The notes: generated by a model from the letters alone, not told the origin. A DNA stretch of 64,000 nt from Cynocephalus volans (GCF_027409185.1 NC_084461.1:190484501-190548500), one strand, 5' to 3'; shown: positions 54,101 through 62,486, numbered from the stretch's first letter. Program-made: numbers and translations.

Positions 54101-55072
54101 GCTGCTCACCCAGAGCCCACTCCAGGTTGACCCTGCCGTGGTAGAGCGCAGTGAAGGTCAGGAATACAGCCACCATGTAGAAAATGATGTCCCTGAGGAA
54201 GGGCCTGGAGGCGGCCATAAAGGGGTGCAGGATTGCGATGCCCCCAGCCACCACCGTGGTGACCAGTACACCCGCGCCTGAAGAAGAGGATGCCAGGGCT
54301 CAGAGCCCTGCACCCTTCCTGCTGCCCCACCCAAGCTGGGACTGCTCTCACCAAACAGTGCCCCCAAGGCCAGGCCCGCTGTGCGCGCATCCGAGAAAGC
54401 CACCAAGGCGCTGAAGATATCAGGTGCGCCATTCCCAAACGCCAGGAAGGTGACGCCATGGGGGAGTGTGTCAAGGGGGATTAGTGCAGAAGCCGCAGCA
54501 CGCCCGGGTCTTTCTTGGATCATGAGCCACTATCCTGTCCCCCAGCCTGCCCCCCAGCTGCTAGCCCTCCCTCCAGGGTGTGGGACCCTGGATAAAAGGA
54601 TACTGCCACATTGTGGGAGAGCTTGAGTGTGGTGGAAATGGCTGACAAGTTAGGGCAGAAACTATGGAGAAAAAGCAAACAGTAAGGGCTTCCACAGTGA
54701 CCAGCCCCCATCCCCGCCCCCATGCTTCTCCCATCTCTAAGCTGGATGTGAGCCCAGGCCACTCACAATTTCGCCGCCGTGACTCCCAGAATCAGAAAGA
54801 GATAAAGCAGCCAGGAAACCTTGGTGGGGGGCCAGAGAGGGGAGGAAGAGTTAAGTCCTGCTTGGGCCACCCCCCCCACCCCACCCCCGCTTCCCAGCTC
54901 CCCTGGGGCAGGGCCTCACATAGATGGTGATGGCCAGAGGGAGGAGGTTGGGAGGGAAGTGGCAGAAGATGCCTTCGAGGTAGTCCAGGTAGCCCCCTCC
55001 ACTGTGGCAGTCGGGGTTGGTCCGGATGAAGTCACAGCGGTCAGAGACATTCAGGCCACACACGTTGCGACA
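38971..55072 (-). CDS. SLC8B1: SLC8B1 (NCLX) coding region, 14 exons, 5' incomplete
   Basis: The gene encodes NCLX, the Na+/Ca2+ (and Li+) exchanger of the mitochondrial inner membrane, a member of the CaCA superfamily that extrudes matrix Ca2+. In transcript order the exons are 55072-54920, 54819-54767, 54661-54604, 54457-54352, 54277-54110, 53124-53014, 51200-51141, 50850-50723, 48850-48709, 45497-45376, 44938-44785, 44027-43947, 42488-42424 and 39168-38971. They join into 532 codons plus stop, equal to human residues 53-584. Both alpha repeats are intact (GNGAPD and GNSIGD). Two introns are U12-type. A one-residue loss (PLFYQE where I recall PLFFYQE) and a one-residue gain in the regulatory loop cancel out. 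The exon with the start codon and targeting peptide was not found. Confidence 0.96.
39660..39860 (-). repeat. MIR relic
   Basis: ACATGCCAGGCATTGTGCC, CATTTCACAGATGAGGAAAC and GGACTGGAACCCAGGCC in MIR order on the minus strand. Confidence 0.7.
40085..40531 (+). mobile_element. MLT1-like solo LTR (ERVL-MaLR)
   Basis: The ends TGGTTTGAATGTGACCCC and GGCAGCCCTAGGAAACTAAT, and the CCTCCAGAACTGAGAG motif between them, are typical of MLT1. It is non-coding and old. Confidence 0.75.
40635..40830 (-). repeat. MIR relic
   Basis: GGTGCTATGCTGGGTGTG and CACAGATGAGGAAACTGAG in reverse MIR order. Confidence 0.65.
42424..42488 (-). CDS. SLC8B1: SLC8B1 exon after alpha-2 (res. ~499-519)
   Basis: This 65-bp exon completes Asn498 and encodes ILVGVGLGCLLQISRNHMEV and then Lys. 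Its acceptor GGGCCACAG lacks a polypyrimidine tract, as expected for a U12-type intron. The donor is GTAAGT. Confidence 0.94.
43110..43330 (-). repeat. MIR relic
   Basis: GTCACATGCTAGGCACTG, GGCTGAGATTCAGAGAG and ACTGGAACTGGAACCCA in reverse MIR order. Confidence 0.65.
43386..43606 (+). repeat. hAT-like DNA transposon relic
   Basis: Same family as 18538: GGGCTGGCAAACAAG at the start, TAAAGTTTTATTGGAATAG inside and CTGCCAACCCTTGA at the end. Confidence 0.65.
43700..43850 (-). repeat. MIR relic near an SLC8B1 exon
   Basis: TTTTACAGATGAGGAGCCCG and the preceding CTCACTCGATCCCTACAAC match a reverse MIR, about 100 bases from the exon at 43947. Confidence 0.6.
43947..44027 (-). CDS. SLC8B1: SLC8B1 exon, rest of alpha-2 (res. 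~472-497)
   Basis: The exon encodes AFSDFTLARQGYPRMAFSAC and then FGGIIF, ending with the first base of the Asn498 codon. The donor A|GTATCCTTTG matches the U12-type consensus. The acceptor is CCATGCAG. Confidence 0.95.
44116..44207 (-). mobile_element. tRNA-Ile SINE, monomer
   Basis: A reverse monomer with an exact 16-bp duplication, CTCCTTAATTCCTTTT, at 44100-44115 and 44208-44223. Confidence 0.92.
44785..44938 (-). CDS. SLC8B1: SLC8B1 exon, first part of alpha-2 (res. ~420-470)
   Basis: The exon encodes LFAFLGFLTSALWINVAATE, VVNILRSLGVVFRLSNTVLG, LTLLAWGNSIG. Asn467 and Ser468 of the alpha-2 motif are present, and Asp471 is split across the next junction. The acceptor is TTCTCCAG and the donor GTGACT. 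Confidence 0.96.
45376..45497 (-). CDS. SLC8B1: SLC8B1 exon, TM segments (res. ~380-419)
   Basis: The exon encodes GVYEIGGLLPIWAVVVIAGT and then ALASVTFFATSNSEPPKLHW. The acceptor is CTCTGCAG and the donor GTAAGA. The 5' end completes a split Tyr codon. Confidence 0.95.
45979..46076 (-). mobile_element. tRNA-Ile SINE, monomer
   Basis: A reverse monomer with the duplication ACCTGCTTTCTT at 45967-45978 and 46077-46088. Confidence 0.9.
47320..47430 (-). mobile_element. tRNA-Ile SINE, chimeric monomer
   Basis: The 5' half matches the left monomer of the dimer and the 3' half matches the right monomer. They join inside the shared GTGGTGCTGA stretch. The duplication TCAATAAATTTG lies at 47308-47319 and 47431-47442. 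Confidence 0.9.
48024..48112 (+). mobile_element. tRNA-Ile SINE, monomer
   Basis: GGGGGCTAGCTCACTTGGGA followed by TAACACCAAGGTCACAGG, a B-box and an A tail. The target duplication is unclear. Confidence 0.85.
48354..48449 (-). mobile_element. tRNA-Ile SINE, monomer
   Basis: A reverse monomer (CAGCTGGCCAGTATGGGG ... AACCGGCCAGCCC), about 260 bases from an SLC8B1 exon. Confidence 0.85.
48709..48850 (-). CDS. SLC8B1: SLC8B1 exon, start of C-terminal half (res. ~332-378)
   Basis: The exon is 47 codons and one base: LPVEFLLLLTVPVVDPDKDD, then RNWKRPLNCLHLVISPLVLV, LTLQSGA. It contains the first helix of the second half. The acceptor is CTTAACAG and the donor GTGAGT. Confidence 0.95.
49004..49412 (-). 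mobile_element. MLT1-like solo LTR, reverse
   Basis: Read on the minus strand, it shares CTAATCCC-AGAACCTGTGA, TCTTGAGATGGGGAG and a terminal ATTTGTTCCAGCAGC block with the copy at 62005. Confidence 0.65.
50172..50355 (-). mobile_element. tRNA-Ile SINE, dimer
   Basis: A reverse-oriented dimer with a long A/T tail, ending GGGGCCGGCCC. An imperfect TATAAAAAAA duplication flanks it. Confidence 0.88.
50723..50850 (-). CDS. SLC8B1: SLC8B1 exon, regulatory loop (res. ~290-331)
   Basis: The exon encodes DEYRPLFYQETTAQILVLAL and then NPLDYRKWRNKSAYWRALKV-FK. The acceptor is CACACAG and the donor GTAGGA. One of the two adjacent phenylalanines that I recall in human (PLFFYQE) is missing. Confidence 0.94.
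51141..51200 (-). CDS. SLC8B1: SLC8B1 exon, acidic regulatory loop (res. ~270-288)
   Basis: This 60-bp exon encodes MLSDSEEDRVSSNTNSYDY in the matrix-facing regulatory loop, between split Glu and Gly codons. The acceptor is TCCTGCAG and the donor GTGAGT. Confidence 0.94.
52164..52698. repeat. TG-rich imperfect tandem tract, about 535 bp
   Basis: Irregular repeats of TGTGTATTTGTGTA-type units run across most of half a kilobase inside an SLC8B1 intron. In the SLC8B1 transcript the tract reads as CA-rich (ACACAAATACACA). Open frames in it on both strands are low-complexity artefacts. Confidence 0.9.
53014..53124 (-). CDS. SLC8B1: SLC8B1 exon, helix and PKA-site loop (res. ~233-268)
   Basis: The exon encodes YLGLYVFYVVTVVLCTWIYR and then WQWRRRSLVYSRPDTP. 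The Arg-Arg-Arg-Ser-Leu sequence is a protein kinase A consensus. Its Ser (about 259) aligns with human Ser258, a reported PKA control site of NCLX. The loop has one more residue than the human one and extra Trp and Arg. The donor is GTAAGA. Confidence 0.94.
54110..54277 (-). CDS. SLC8B1: SLC8B1 exon after alpha-1 (res. ~177-231)
   Basis: The exon is 55 codons between split Gly codons: AGVLVTTVVAGGIAILHPFM, then the AASRPFLRDIIFYMVAVFL helix, ending NLEWAL. The acceptor is CTTCTTCAG and the donor GTGAGC. The intron before it is only 74 bp. Confidence 0.95.
54352..54457 (-). CDS. SLC8B1: SLC8B1 exon, alpha-1 repeat (res. ~141-175)
   Basis: The exon encodes GVTFLAFGNGAPDIFSALVA and then FSDARTAGLALGALF. 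Asn149, Pro152 and Asp153 of the alpha-1 ion-binding motif (human numbering) are present. The upstream flank reads CCCCCAT, so the preceding intron ends in AT instead of AG. The exon start is set by homology and frame. The donor is GTGAGA. Confidence 0.9.
54604..54661 (-). CDS. SLC8B1: SLC8B1 exon before alpha-1 (res. ~122-140)
   Basis: The exon encodes FCPNLSAISTTLKLSHNVA after completing the split Phe codon. The acceptor is CTCCATAG. The donor GCA|GTATCCTTTT matches the U12-type consensus rather than the U2 type. Confidence 0.95.
54767..54819 (-). CDS. SLC8B1: SLC8B1 exon, TM1 (res. ~104-120)
   Basis: This 53-bp exon encodes VSWLLYLFLILGVTAAK, a membrane helix, and ends in a split Phe codon. 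The acceptor is CCACCAAG and the donor GTGAGT. The flanking introns are only 100 and 105 bp. Confidence 0.94.
54920..55072 (-). CDS. SLC8B1: SLC8B1 exon, Cys-rich N-domain (res. ~53-103)
   Basis: The exon is 51 codons in phase 0, with acceptor TTCCTGCAG and donor GTGAGG. It begins CRNVCGLNVSDRCDFIRTNP and continues through YLDYLEGIFCHFPP to ITIY, the edge of the first helix. One sequon (N-V-S) and several cysteines are visible. Confidence 0.95.
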
Positions 55073-55235
55073 CTGCAGGAAGGGATGGAAGGAACATCAG
55101 GGGCAGAGCCCTCCAAGGTGACTAGGCCCATCTAAGCAGCTAAACATAACCTCCCTTCAGCCTGGTCTCCAAGCCCCCCATATCCTCCAGGTGCCAATTG
55201 TGCACTTTTATTTTTAAAAATAAACTTGTGGAAGG

Positions 55236-55347
55236 GCCAGCCTGTGGCTCACTTGGGAGAGCGTGGTGCTGACAACACCAAGTCAAGGGTTAAGATCCCC
55301 TTACCGGTCACCTTTTAAAAATAAAAATAAAAATAATAAATAATAAA
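55236..55347 (+). mobile_element. tRNA-Ile SINE, chimeric monomer
   Basis: The left-monomer start GGGCCAGCCTGTGGCTCAC is joined to the right-monomer end (CAACACCAAGTCAAGGGTTA), with the same junction as the copy at 47320. An AAAATA-type tail follows. Confidence 0.87.
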
Positions 55348-55630
55348 ATGACCATAATTCATGAATACATGTTTGTTTCCAAAAAAACCAAAACAAAATA
55401 ATATATAAAAAGACTTCTAAATTCCCACTTCTTTTCCTAGCCCTCCATAACCTCACCTCTCCAACAGTCCCACCATGGTCAATTTGAAGCACATCCTTAC
55501 GCACATTTCTCAGTTCAATTACATTTGCATATACATCTTATTATACAGTTTGTTTTGTTTTACAGAAATGGGTTCATCCTAAATCTTGTTTCTGTAATTT
55601 GCTTTTACCACTTAACATTTGTATTATATA

Positions 55631-55693
55631 CAGTGCTGATAACATCAAGGTCTAGGGTTTGATCCCTGTACCAGTGAAATGACAAAAAAAAAA
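55631..55693 (+). mobile_element. tRNA-Ile SINE, 5'-truncated
   Basis: GTGCTGATAACATCAAGG through the B-box and an A tail; the first third is missing. Confidence 0.75.
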
Positions 55694-55734
55694 TGTATCA
55701 TACATATATTAATATACATTAATACACATTAGGT

Positions 55735-55935
55735 CAAAACACTGAGTGATTTCTATATGCCAGATATAGTACTAGGAGCTTAGAATGTACCTCAATTAAT
55801 CTGCACAACAATCCTGTGAAGAAGGTACTACTACCGTGCCCATTATTACAGATAAGGAGACTAAAGCAATGTCTCAGGGATCACTCAGTGGTAGAGCCAG
55901 CATTGGGACCCAGGCAGTTTGAGGCTCCAGAGCCT
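55735..55935 (-). repeat. MIR relic
   Basis: TGCCAGATATAGTACTAGG, ACAGATAAGGAGACTAAAGC and TTGGGACCCAGGCAG in reverse MIR order. Confidence 0.65.
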
Positions 55936-57531
55936 CATCACACTCCTCTACCTCACTGCAGAGTCTTTTTAACAGTAGCAGAGTATTTCGTACTATGGAT
56001 GATTCATAATTGAGATAACCATTTTCCTACTGGGGGGCAGGTGGGTGTGTCTAGTCTTTCAATATTACCAACAATGAACTTCCCTGCATGTGTGACTCTC
56101 TGAGCCCTGTGAGAATATTGTGCCGGAGAGCATTCCAAAAGTGAAAGTGCTAAGTCACAGGGTATCTTAGCCTGGGTTCCTCCAGAAGCAGCCCCAGAGA
56201 CAAGGATTTAGATGTATGATAGATATGGTCATCTAAAGGTTTAAAATACAAACTTAGAAACAGGGAAGTGGGACGGGGAAGGAGAAGCAGCCAACGAAGG
56301 CTGGTTAAGCCAGTTACCAGCACAGGCTGCTGGCACTTAATCCCAGGGCAAGGGAGCTGGGGTATTTATATACCAACTCCCATCAGCCATTGCGTGAGAA
56401 CTGCTGGGGGTGGACGTGTTAATTCCTCAGCCCTTCTGGCCTGCCATGCTAACAGGCATTTCTGGAAAAACATACTGGCTACCCGAAGTCAACAAACACC
56501 CACCATAACTGGTAGGGTCCGAAGAATACAGTCAGGGCCCTGACAGTGTCTGTTGCAGAGAGATAAGTATCTTAAAGGTCGATGGATTTTGCCACCATAT
56601 CCTCCCCAAGCTCTACCTGTATACACTCCCATCAAGAGGGGAAATAAGCAACTCTCCTAAGCCTGCTCCAACACTGGCCATCGGAAGTCTAGTTCAGACC
56701 AACGTGATAGGAATCCTGATGCTGTCAAACTGCAAGCCCCTAATTACCCCTGAAGTTAAGTGGCCATTTATATTTCTTCTCTGAACTGCCAATTTTTCCA
56801 ACTGGAATGTTTGCTTTCTCTGATTGATTTGTAGTAGCTCTCTATACAATGGCTACTAGCCCTTTGTCCTGTTACACATTTACTTAAGCAATGCCCTCTC
56901 CCTAGGCACTTCCCCTTCTCAAACTTTTTGTTCAAAAGTTTTGTCAATATCACCTCATACCTATTCAGGTGGCTACTATCAAAAACAAGAAACAGATTTA
57001 TAAATGTTGATGCAGATGTGGAGAAACTGAAATCCTGTGTAATGGTAGGAGTGTAAGATGGTGCAGCCACTGTGCAAACAGTGTGGTTGTCCTTCCAAAA
57101 ATTAAAAATGGAATTATCATATTTCCAGCAATCCCATTTCTGAGTATATATCCAAACGAATTGAAAGCAGGGTCTCAAAGAGATATCTGTACGTCCGTAT
57201 TCATAGCAGCATTATTCACAATAGCTAAAAGGCTTGGAAGCAACCCAAGTGTCCACTGACAGGTGAATGGATAAAATGTGGTAGATACATACAATGGAAC
57301 ATCATTCAGCCTTTAAAAGAAAAGCAATTCTGACACATGCTACCATATGCATGAGCCTTGAGGACATTCTGCTAGTCATAAAAAGACAAATACTGCATGA
57401 CTCCACTTCTACGGGGATCCTAGAGTGGTCACATTCACAGAGACAGAAAGCAGAATGGTAGTTGCCAGGGGCTGCAGGGAGGAGAGAATGGAGAATTGCT
57501 ATTTATGGGTACAGAGTTTTAGTTTTGCAAG

Positions 57532-58247
57532 TGTGGAATATACTAAAAAGCATATGTACTTCACAGGGCCTGGTTTTCCAAAGCCTTGCAGTTTCAAATA
57601 TTGACCTTGCAAGGACAGGAAATTTTCCTCAGGCTATAAGTCTCTGTTGCAAGATAAAGATTGTGGAACAGCAGGTTGCTGGCTCAAAGACAGACTAGTA
57701 ACTGATTGTTATGTAAAGATACTGAGAGATTGCTGTAGGAAGGAATGTTTGCTAAGATCAACTTTTGTTAATTGCCTTACTGGAATGTCAGGATTTGGCT
57801 CGTTATCACTGAAAGTTACCAGCCTATACTGTTAAATTATAACCCCACCTATGTTCTCTTCCTGTAACTTCCTGGTCTGGAAAATAAATGCAGGAAGAGA
57901 ACCCCAGTTCCACGTTAATTTCCTGAGGAAGAGAAGTTAACCACTCTGGGCTTCTCACTGCTCAGAAGAGATGGGCTTTATGGGCCGGCCTGTGGCTCAC
58001 TCGGGAGAGTGCGGTGCTCATAACACCAAGGCCATGGGTTCGGATCCCATATAGGGATGGCCGGTTTGCTCACTGGCTGAGCGTGGTGCTAACAACACCA
58101 AGTCAAGGGTTAAGATCCCCTTACCGGTCATCTTTGAAAAAAAAAAAAAAAAAAAGAAGAGATGGGCTTTGGGTAATCCTTTCATCTCTGTCATCCAGGG
58201 GAAATAGGGTGACAAATCCATGGGGGGCAAAGCAACGCAAAACAACA
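57532..58247 (+). mobile_element. Solo LTR of an endogenous retrovirus-like element
   Basis: The block starts TG and ends CA. It contains an AATAAA near its 3' third and is flanked by TGCAAG at 57526-57531 and 58248-58253. No internal retroviral sequence remains. The family was not identified. The 6-bp duplication would suit a class II element, but 5 bp cannot be excluded. Confidence 0.75.
57980..58154 (+). mobile_element. tRNA-Ile SINE, dimer inside an LTR
   Basis: A full dimer with a poly-A tail and the exact 16-bp duplication AGAAGAGATGGGCTTT at 57964-57979 and 58155-58170. It is the youngest layer of a three-layer nest. Confidence 0.94.
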
Positions 58248-58594
58248 TGCAAGATGAAAAGTTCTGCAGATGAATGTTGGTGATGGTTGCACCACAATGT
58301 GAATGTACTTAATGCCATTGAACTGTACACTTAAAAAGGTTAAGATGGTAAATGTTAGGTTATGTTTAACTTACTATAATTAAAAAATAAAAAGCTTATC
58401 AAACCACAGTTCCACCTCCTGCACAAGCCCTCTCTCAGCTCCAACCAACACCAAACTGGAGGTGAGATTTCTTGTCTCTGAGCCCTCTACCCACTATATG
58501 TGTTTCAGCAAGCTGTGTGTTCCTGGAGCAGGGACTGAGACCCAGCGCCATCCCCAGCCCTCAATTTTTCTATCATGTCCTGCCCTCAGAAAGG

Positions 58595-58790
58595 ATGAAG
58601 CAGTGAGAAGCATGAAATTTGGGATCAGGACAGCCTGAGCCTAATACCCACTCAGCTCCACCTTCTAAGAGCTGTGTCTATAGCAATTCACTTCCCCTCT
58701 TTGAGCCTCAGCTGCCTCATCTGTAAAATGGGACTAATTATACCAACCCTGCTGATGAAGGAATCAAACGAGATTACAGGTGTTCACATT
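58595..58790 (+). repeat. MIR relic
   Basis: AATTCACTTCCCCTCTTTG and CATCTGTAAAATGGGAC in forward MIR order. Confidence 0.65.
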
Positions 58791-59091
58791 TTCCCTCCTC
58801 AGAGCCCTTCCATGTAAAGTAGTTATTCTCCCCACAACTCCTCTTTATCTTATCATGCAGTTTCTACCTTCAGAGCCATTAGCACAATCTGTAATTACTG
58901 TTTATTTCCTTTTTTACTGGATTACTATCTAAAGTTTGAAAAAAGGGAATTTGCATTTGCCCTAACCCTAACACATAGTAGGAGCTTAATATATTTGTGT
59001 TAATGACTGCCTTAATGATTAAATGATTTTGTGCAGCCTTTCAACACTCCTGTCAGGTAAATGAAATGAATCCCATTTAACATAGGAGAAA

Positions 59092-59535
59092 ACCAGGGGT
59101 CAGCAAACTCTGGCCCTCAGGCCAAATCCGACCCACCACTTGGTTTTGCACAGCCTATATGGCAAGAATGATTTTTACATTTTTGTTTTTGTTTTTTTTT
59201 TATTAAAATCTTTTTGCAGCTGGCCAGTACAGGAATCCAAACCCTTGACCTTGGTGTTGTAACAACCAACTGAGCTAACCTGCCAGCCTTGATTTTTACA
59301 TTTTTAAATGCTTGGAAAACATAAATTAAAAAAAGAACATTTCATGACACATAAAATTATATAAAATTCAAATTTCCGTGTCCCTAAATGTTTACTGGAA
59401 CACAACCACGCCCATTCACTTATGCAGCCCGCAGCTGCTCTGGCGCTGCAACAGCAGACGGTGTAGTCACAGAGGCCCTGTGGCTTACAAAGCTGTAAAT
59501 ATTTACTATCCGGCCCTTTACAGAAAAAGTTTGCA
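59092..59535 (+). repeat. hAT-like relic split by a SINE
   Basis: CAGGGGTCAGCAAACTCTGG at the start and GGCCCTTTACAGAAAAAG at the end. The SINE at 59185-59289 interrupts it. Confidence 0.65.
59185..59289 (-). mobile_element. tRNA-Ile SINE, monomer inside a hAT relic
   Basis: A reverse monomer with an exact 16-bp duplication, TGATTTTTACATTTTT, at 59169-59184 and 59290-59305. Confidence 0.92.
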
Positions 59536-60664
59536 CCCAAGGCTGGAGGGGTGATGTGAGCATCCTAACCCCGGGCCTGGAATCTCCAAGCTGGCTGCCA
59601 GCAACTATTCCCACCGAGAAAATGCAGATACAAGTCCCAGATTTCTGCTCTGAGATCCCCTCATCCCTCCCAGCACCCCCCTTCCCGCCCCCCCAGCTCC
59701 CACCAAAAACCAAGTCAGGCTGGGCTCCTTCCACACTGGACGGGGAGGGCTTCAGTCTTGCCCTGAGCCCAGGCCTGTGGCTCTGCTAGGCCCAGGAATT
59801 TCCCAAGCAGATAGAGTCACCCAAGGGGTTTCTGACAGGTGAGGGTCCTGGCCAGCCCAAAGAGGGAGGACCTTGGATGGGGACACAGGGAAGCAGGAGG
59901 GGCTGCCTAAACCACTTGCTCTTCTGGGAAAAACAACAATAATAATACAGTGCTGGGAAGCAGCAGAGCTCCCTATGCCGAGCTGCCTGGTTGGAATCCT
60001 AAGGCTAGTAGTGTCCTTGGGCAGATCAATTAACCTCAGTTTCCTCCTCTGACAATGGCCACAATAACACCCACATGCCCCCAGATAAGAAGACAGAGAT
60101 AACAGAGCTGAATGGCACCTAGTAGGAGCTCAGTAAATATTAGTTACCATATTATTATCTAAGTTTGTAATTTTTATCTCAACTCATACTGGAATTCATC
60201 CCTTCCTTCCGTCTCCACCACCACAGAGAACTGCAGAGGCTCCCATCCCACCTGCCTGCCCCCAATCTTACCAGAAGGGCTCTTTTAAAAATGCCCCTCC
60301 TCCAGTTGCTGAAGAGTCCTCCATAGCCCCCTATTTGTCCCAGCTGTCCTCTGCCATTATCAGTCTCCAGACAAGCAGGTCTGGTCAGCTGTCCAGTTTC
60401 CTGGAACACCCAGACCCTCCTGGCCGTGTCCTGCCTTTTGCATGCATGTGCTGTTCCTTCTGCCTGGTATGCCACTCCTTTTCCCCCAGTTAATCCATAT
60501 CCTCCAATTCTTAATTCCCAAGATGCTTCCTCCAGGAATCCCTCCCTGACTACTCCCAGCCTCGGTTGGATTCCCCAGTTATTATATGCTATCATCATCC
60601 CAGGTCTTCTTCAAAGCACTTACCATGTTTTGAAATCTGGTTGTTGATAGGATCATAGACTTGT

Positions 60665-60880
60665 TTAACATCTACCTCTCTCACCAAAGTCTTGCCTGGT
60701 GCCTGGCACATAGTAGGTCCTCAAAAGTGTTTTGCCGCACACTGTGGGGCATCATCTCACCCAGTCTTCACAAGAGACCAAGGAAGTTGGTATAATTGTT
60801 TCCACTTCATAGATGAGAAAACTGAGGCACAGAGAGACAAAGTGACTTGCCCAAGGGCACACAGCCCCCACCACTATTAA
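60665..60880 (-). repeat. MIR relic
   Basis: TGCCTGGCACATAGTAGG, ATAGATGAGAAAACTGAGG and AGTGACTTGCCCAAGGGC in reverse MIR order. Confidence 0.65.
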
Positions 60881-62004
60881 ATGGCTTCAGTGTCAGCTCT
60901 GCCTCAAAATTACTGGCTGAAGATCCTGGGGAAACTTCCCAATTGGGCACAGGCATCTCCCTCTTCCTGCCCTCCCTCCTCAGGGTCAGCCAGGGAGCAC
61001 GTACCCACCCCAGCTCCTTCCAGCTCCGAGAGCAGAGTGAGTCAGCAAGGCAGGTCCCTCAAAACCGGCCTGCACAGTCACATTCCTGCGCAGCCTGCCA
61101 CGCCCCCACCCCACCCCCGGCTAGCCATCCCCTCCCCCAGGCCCCTGGGGACCCCTCCCCAGCTCTCTGCCCAGGAGAGGCAGAGTTAAGGTGGTATTGT
61201 TCTGAACCTGGGAGTGGGTGGCTTTTCAGTCTTCTCCCACTCCCTGCACATTCTCTTTCCTGAGTCCCTAACTCAGTCCCAGTTTCAGCAGTCAGGCTGA
61301 ATAGGAAATGGCTGCAAGCCCAATGCCTCAGGAATCAGGCAGGTGAGTAAGTAACCACAGGGGCTGCTGTCCATTGTGGTGAACTGGAAGGTGCAAGCTC
61401 TGCAGAAACAGTTGTTATAAAACAAAAAACAATCCCCCCACTCCACAGAAAAATAAAAGAAACCACAGCAGCCAGATGTGTCCATACAACTGATTTGGCC
61501 CCTGGGCTGTCAGTTTTCAACCCTGTACCAGTAGGACTGGTGTGGAAGACAGGGACAGCTGAGAGGATAAGAAGCCCTGGTTTGAGACCCAGCTTTGCCA
61601 GTGACTTGCTGTGTGACCTTCAGTGAGCCCCTTGATGTCTCTGGGCCTTGGTTTCCTCAGCTATACAGTGGTCTTCATCAAACTTGATCTGGCCACTGTC
61701 ACCTTGGTGCCACATGTTTTGTTAAGTGCACCTCTGCTCTCTATGATTTTATGTGGAATGCAGACTATCAAAGTCCACACTGGCTCCCCAAAGAAGCCAA
61801 AAAATTAAATAGCTAGGAAACCAAGGGAACACGTTTAAAACTTTTCCATTTTCGTTAGTTAGTACCCATCAAGAAAGGTTTGAGCTATCATAATCCAGAT
61901 GTCCTCCCCAAATGTCATTACCCGCAGCCAAAAGCACCTCCTCATGCAACAGCACGGTTAGGACAGGGAGGCAGTGGGGGGTCACAAGCACCAGGTTCAT
62001 CCCA

Positions 62005-62486
62005 AAGATGTCCACATCCTAATCCCCAGAACATATCCACATATTCACAGGTTATGTGACATTCTACCGCAAAAGGGATTAAGTTCAAGATCTTGAGAGG
62101 CGGAGAGCATCCTGGATTATCCGGTGGGTCCAACGTAGCCACAAGCGTTCTTATGGTTACAGGGCAGCAGGAGGATCAGAATCAGAGATGTGATGACGAA
62201 GTCAAGAGAGAAAGAGAGATCAGAAGATGCTATGCTGCTGGCTTTAAAAATGGAGGAAAAGCCACGAGGCAAGGAAGGCAGGAGGCCTCTAGAAGCTGGA
62301 AAAGGCAAGGGAACGGATTCTCCCCAGAGCCTCCAAAAGGAGCACAGCCCTGCTGCTGACACCTTGATTTTAGCCCAGCGAAACCCATTTCAGGCTTCTG
62401 ACCTCCAGAACTGTAAGATACTAATAAACGTGTGTTCTTTAAGCCACTAAGTTTGCAGTAATTTGTTACAGCAGGAAACTAATACA
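62005..62486 (+). mobile_element. MLT1-like solo LTR
   Basis: The sequence includes ATCCTAATCCCCAGAAC, CTGACCTCCAGAACTG and the end AATTTGTTACAGCAGGAAAC. Confidence 0.7.

Larger units (their letters stand above)
56945..58395 (+). mobile_element. L1 3' end split by an LTR
   Basis: L1 sequence runs to GTTTTGCAAG at 57531 and resumes at 58254 with ATGAAAAGTTCTGCAG, then continues to its A-rich end near 58395. The inserted block between them is an LTR with a SINE inside. Confidence 0.85.

Noticed and set aside
54458-54523. Use of the upstream AG in AAAGACCC as the acceptor for the alpha-1 exon
   Set aside because: It would add about 15 residues unknown in NCLX before GVTF, and there is no pyrimidine tract ahead of it. 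The AT-ended U12 reading fits the protein exactly.
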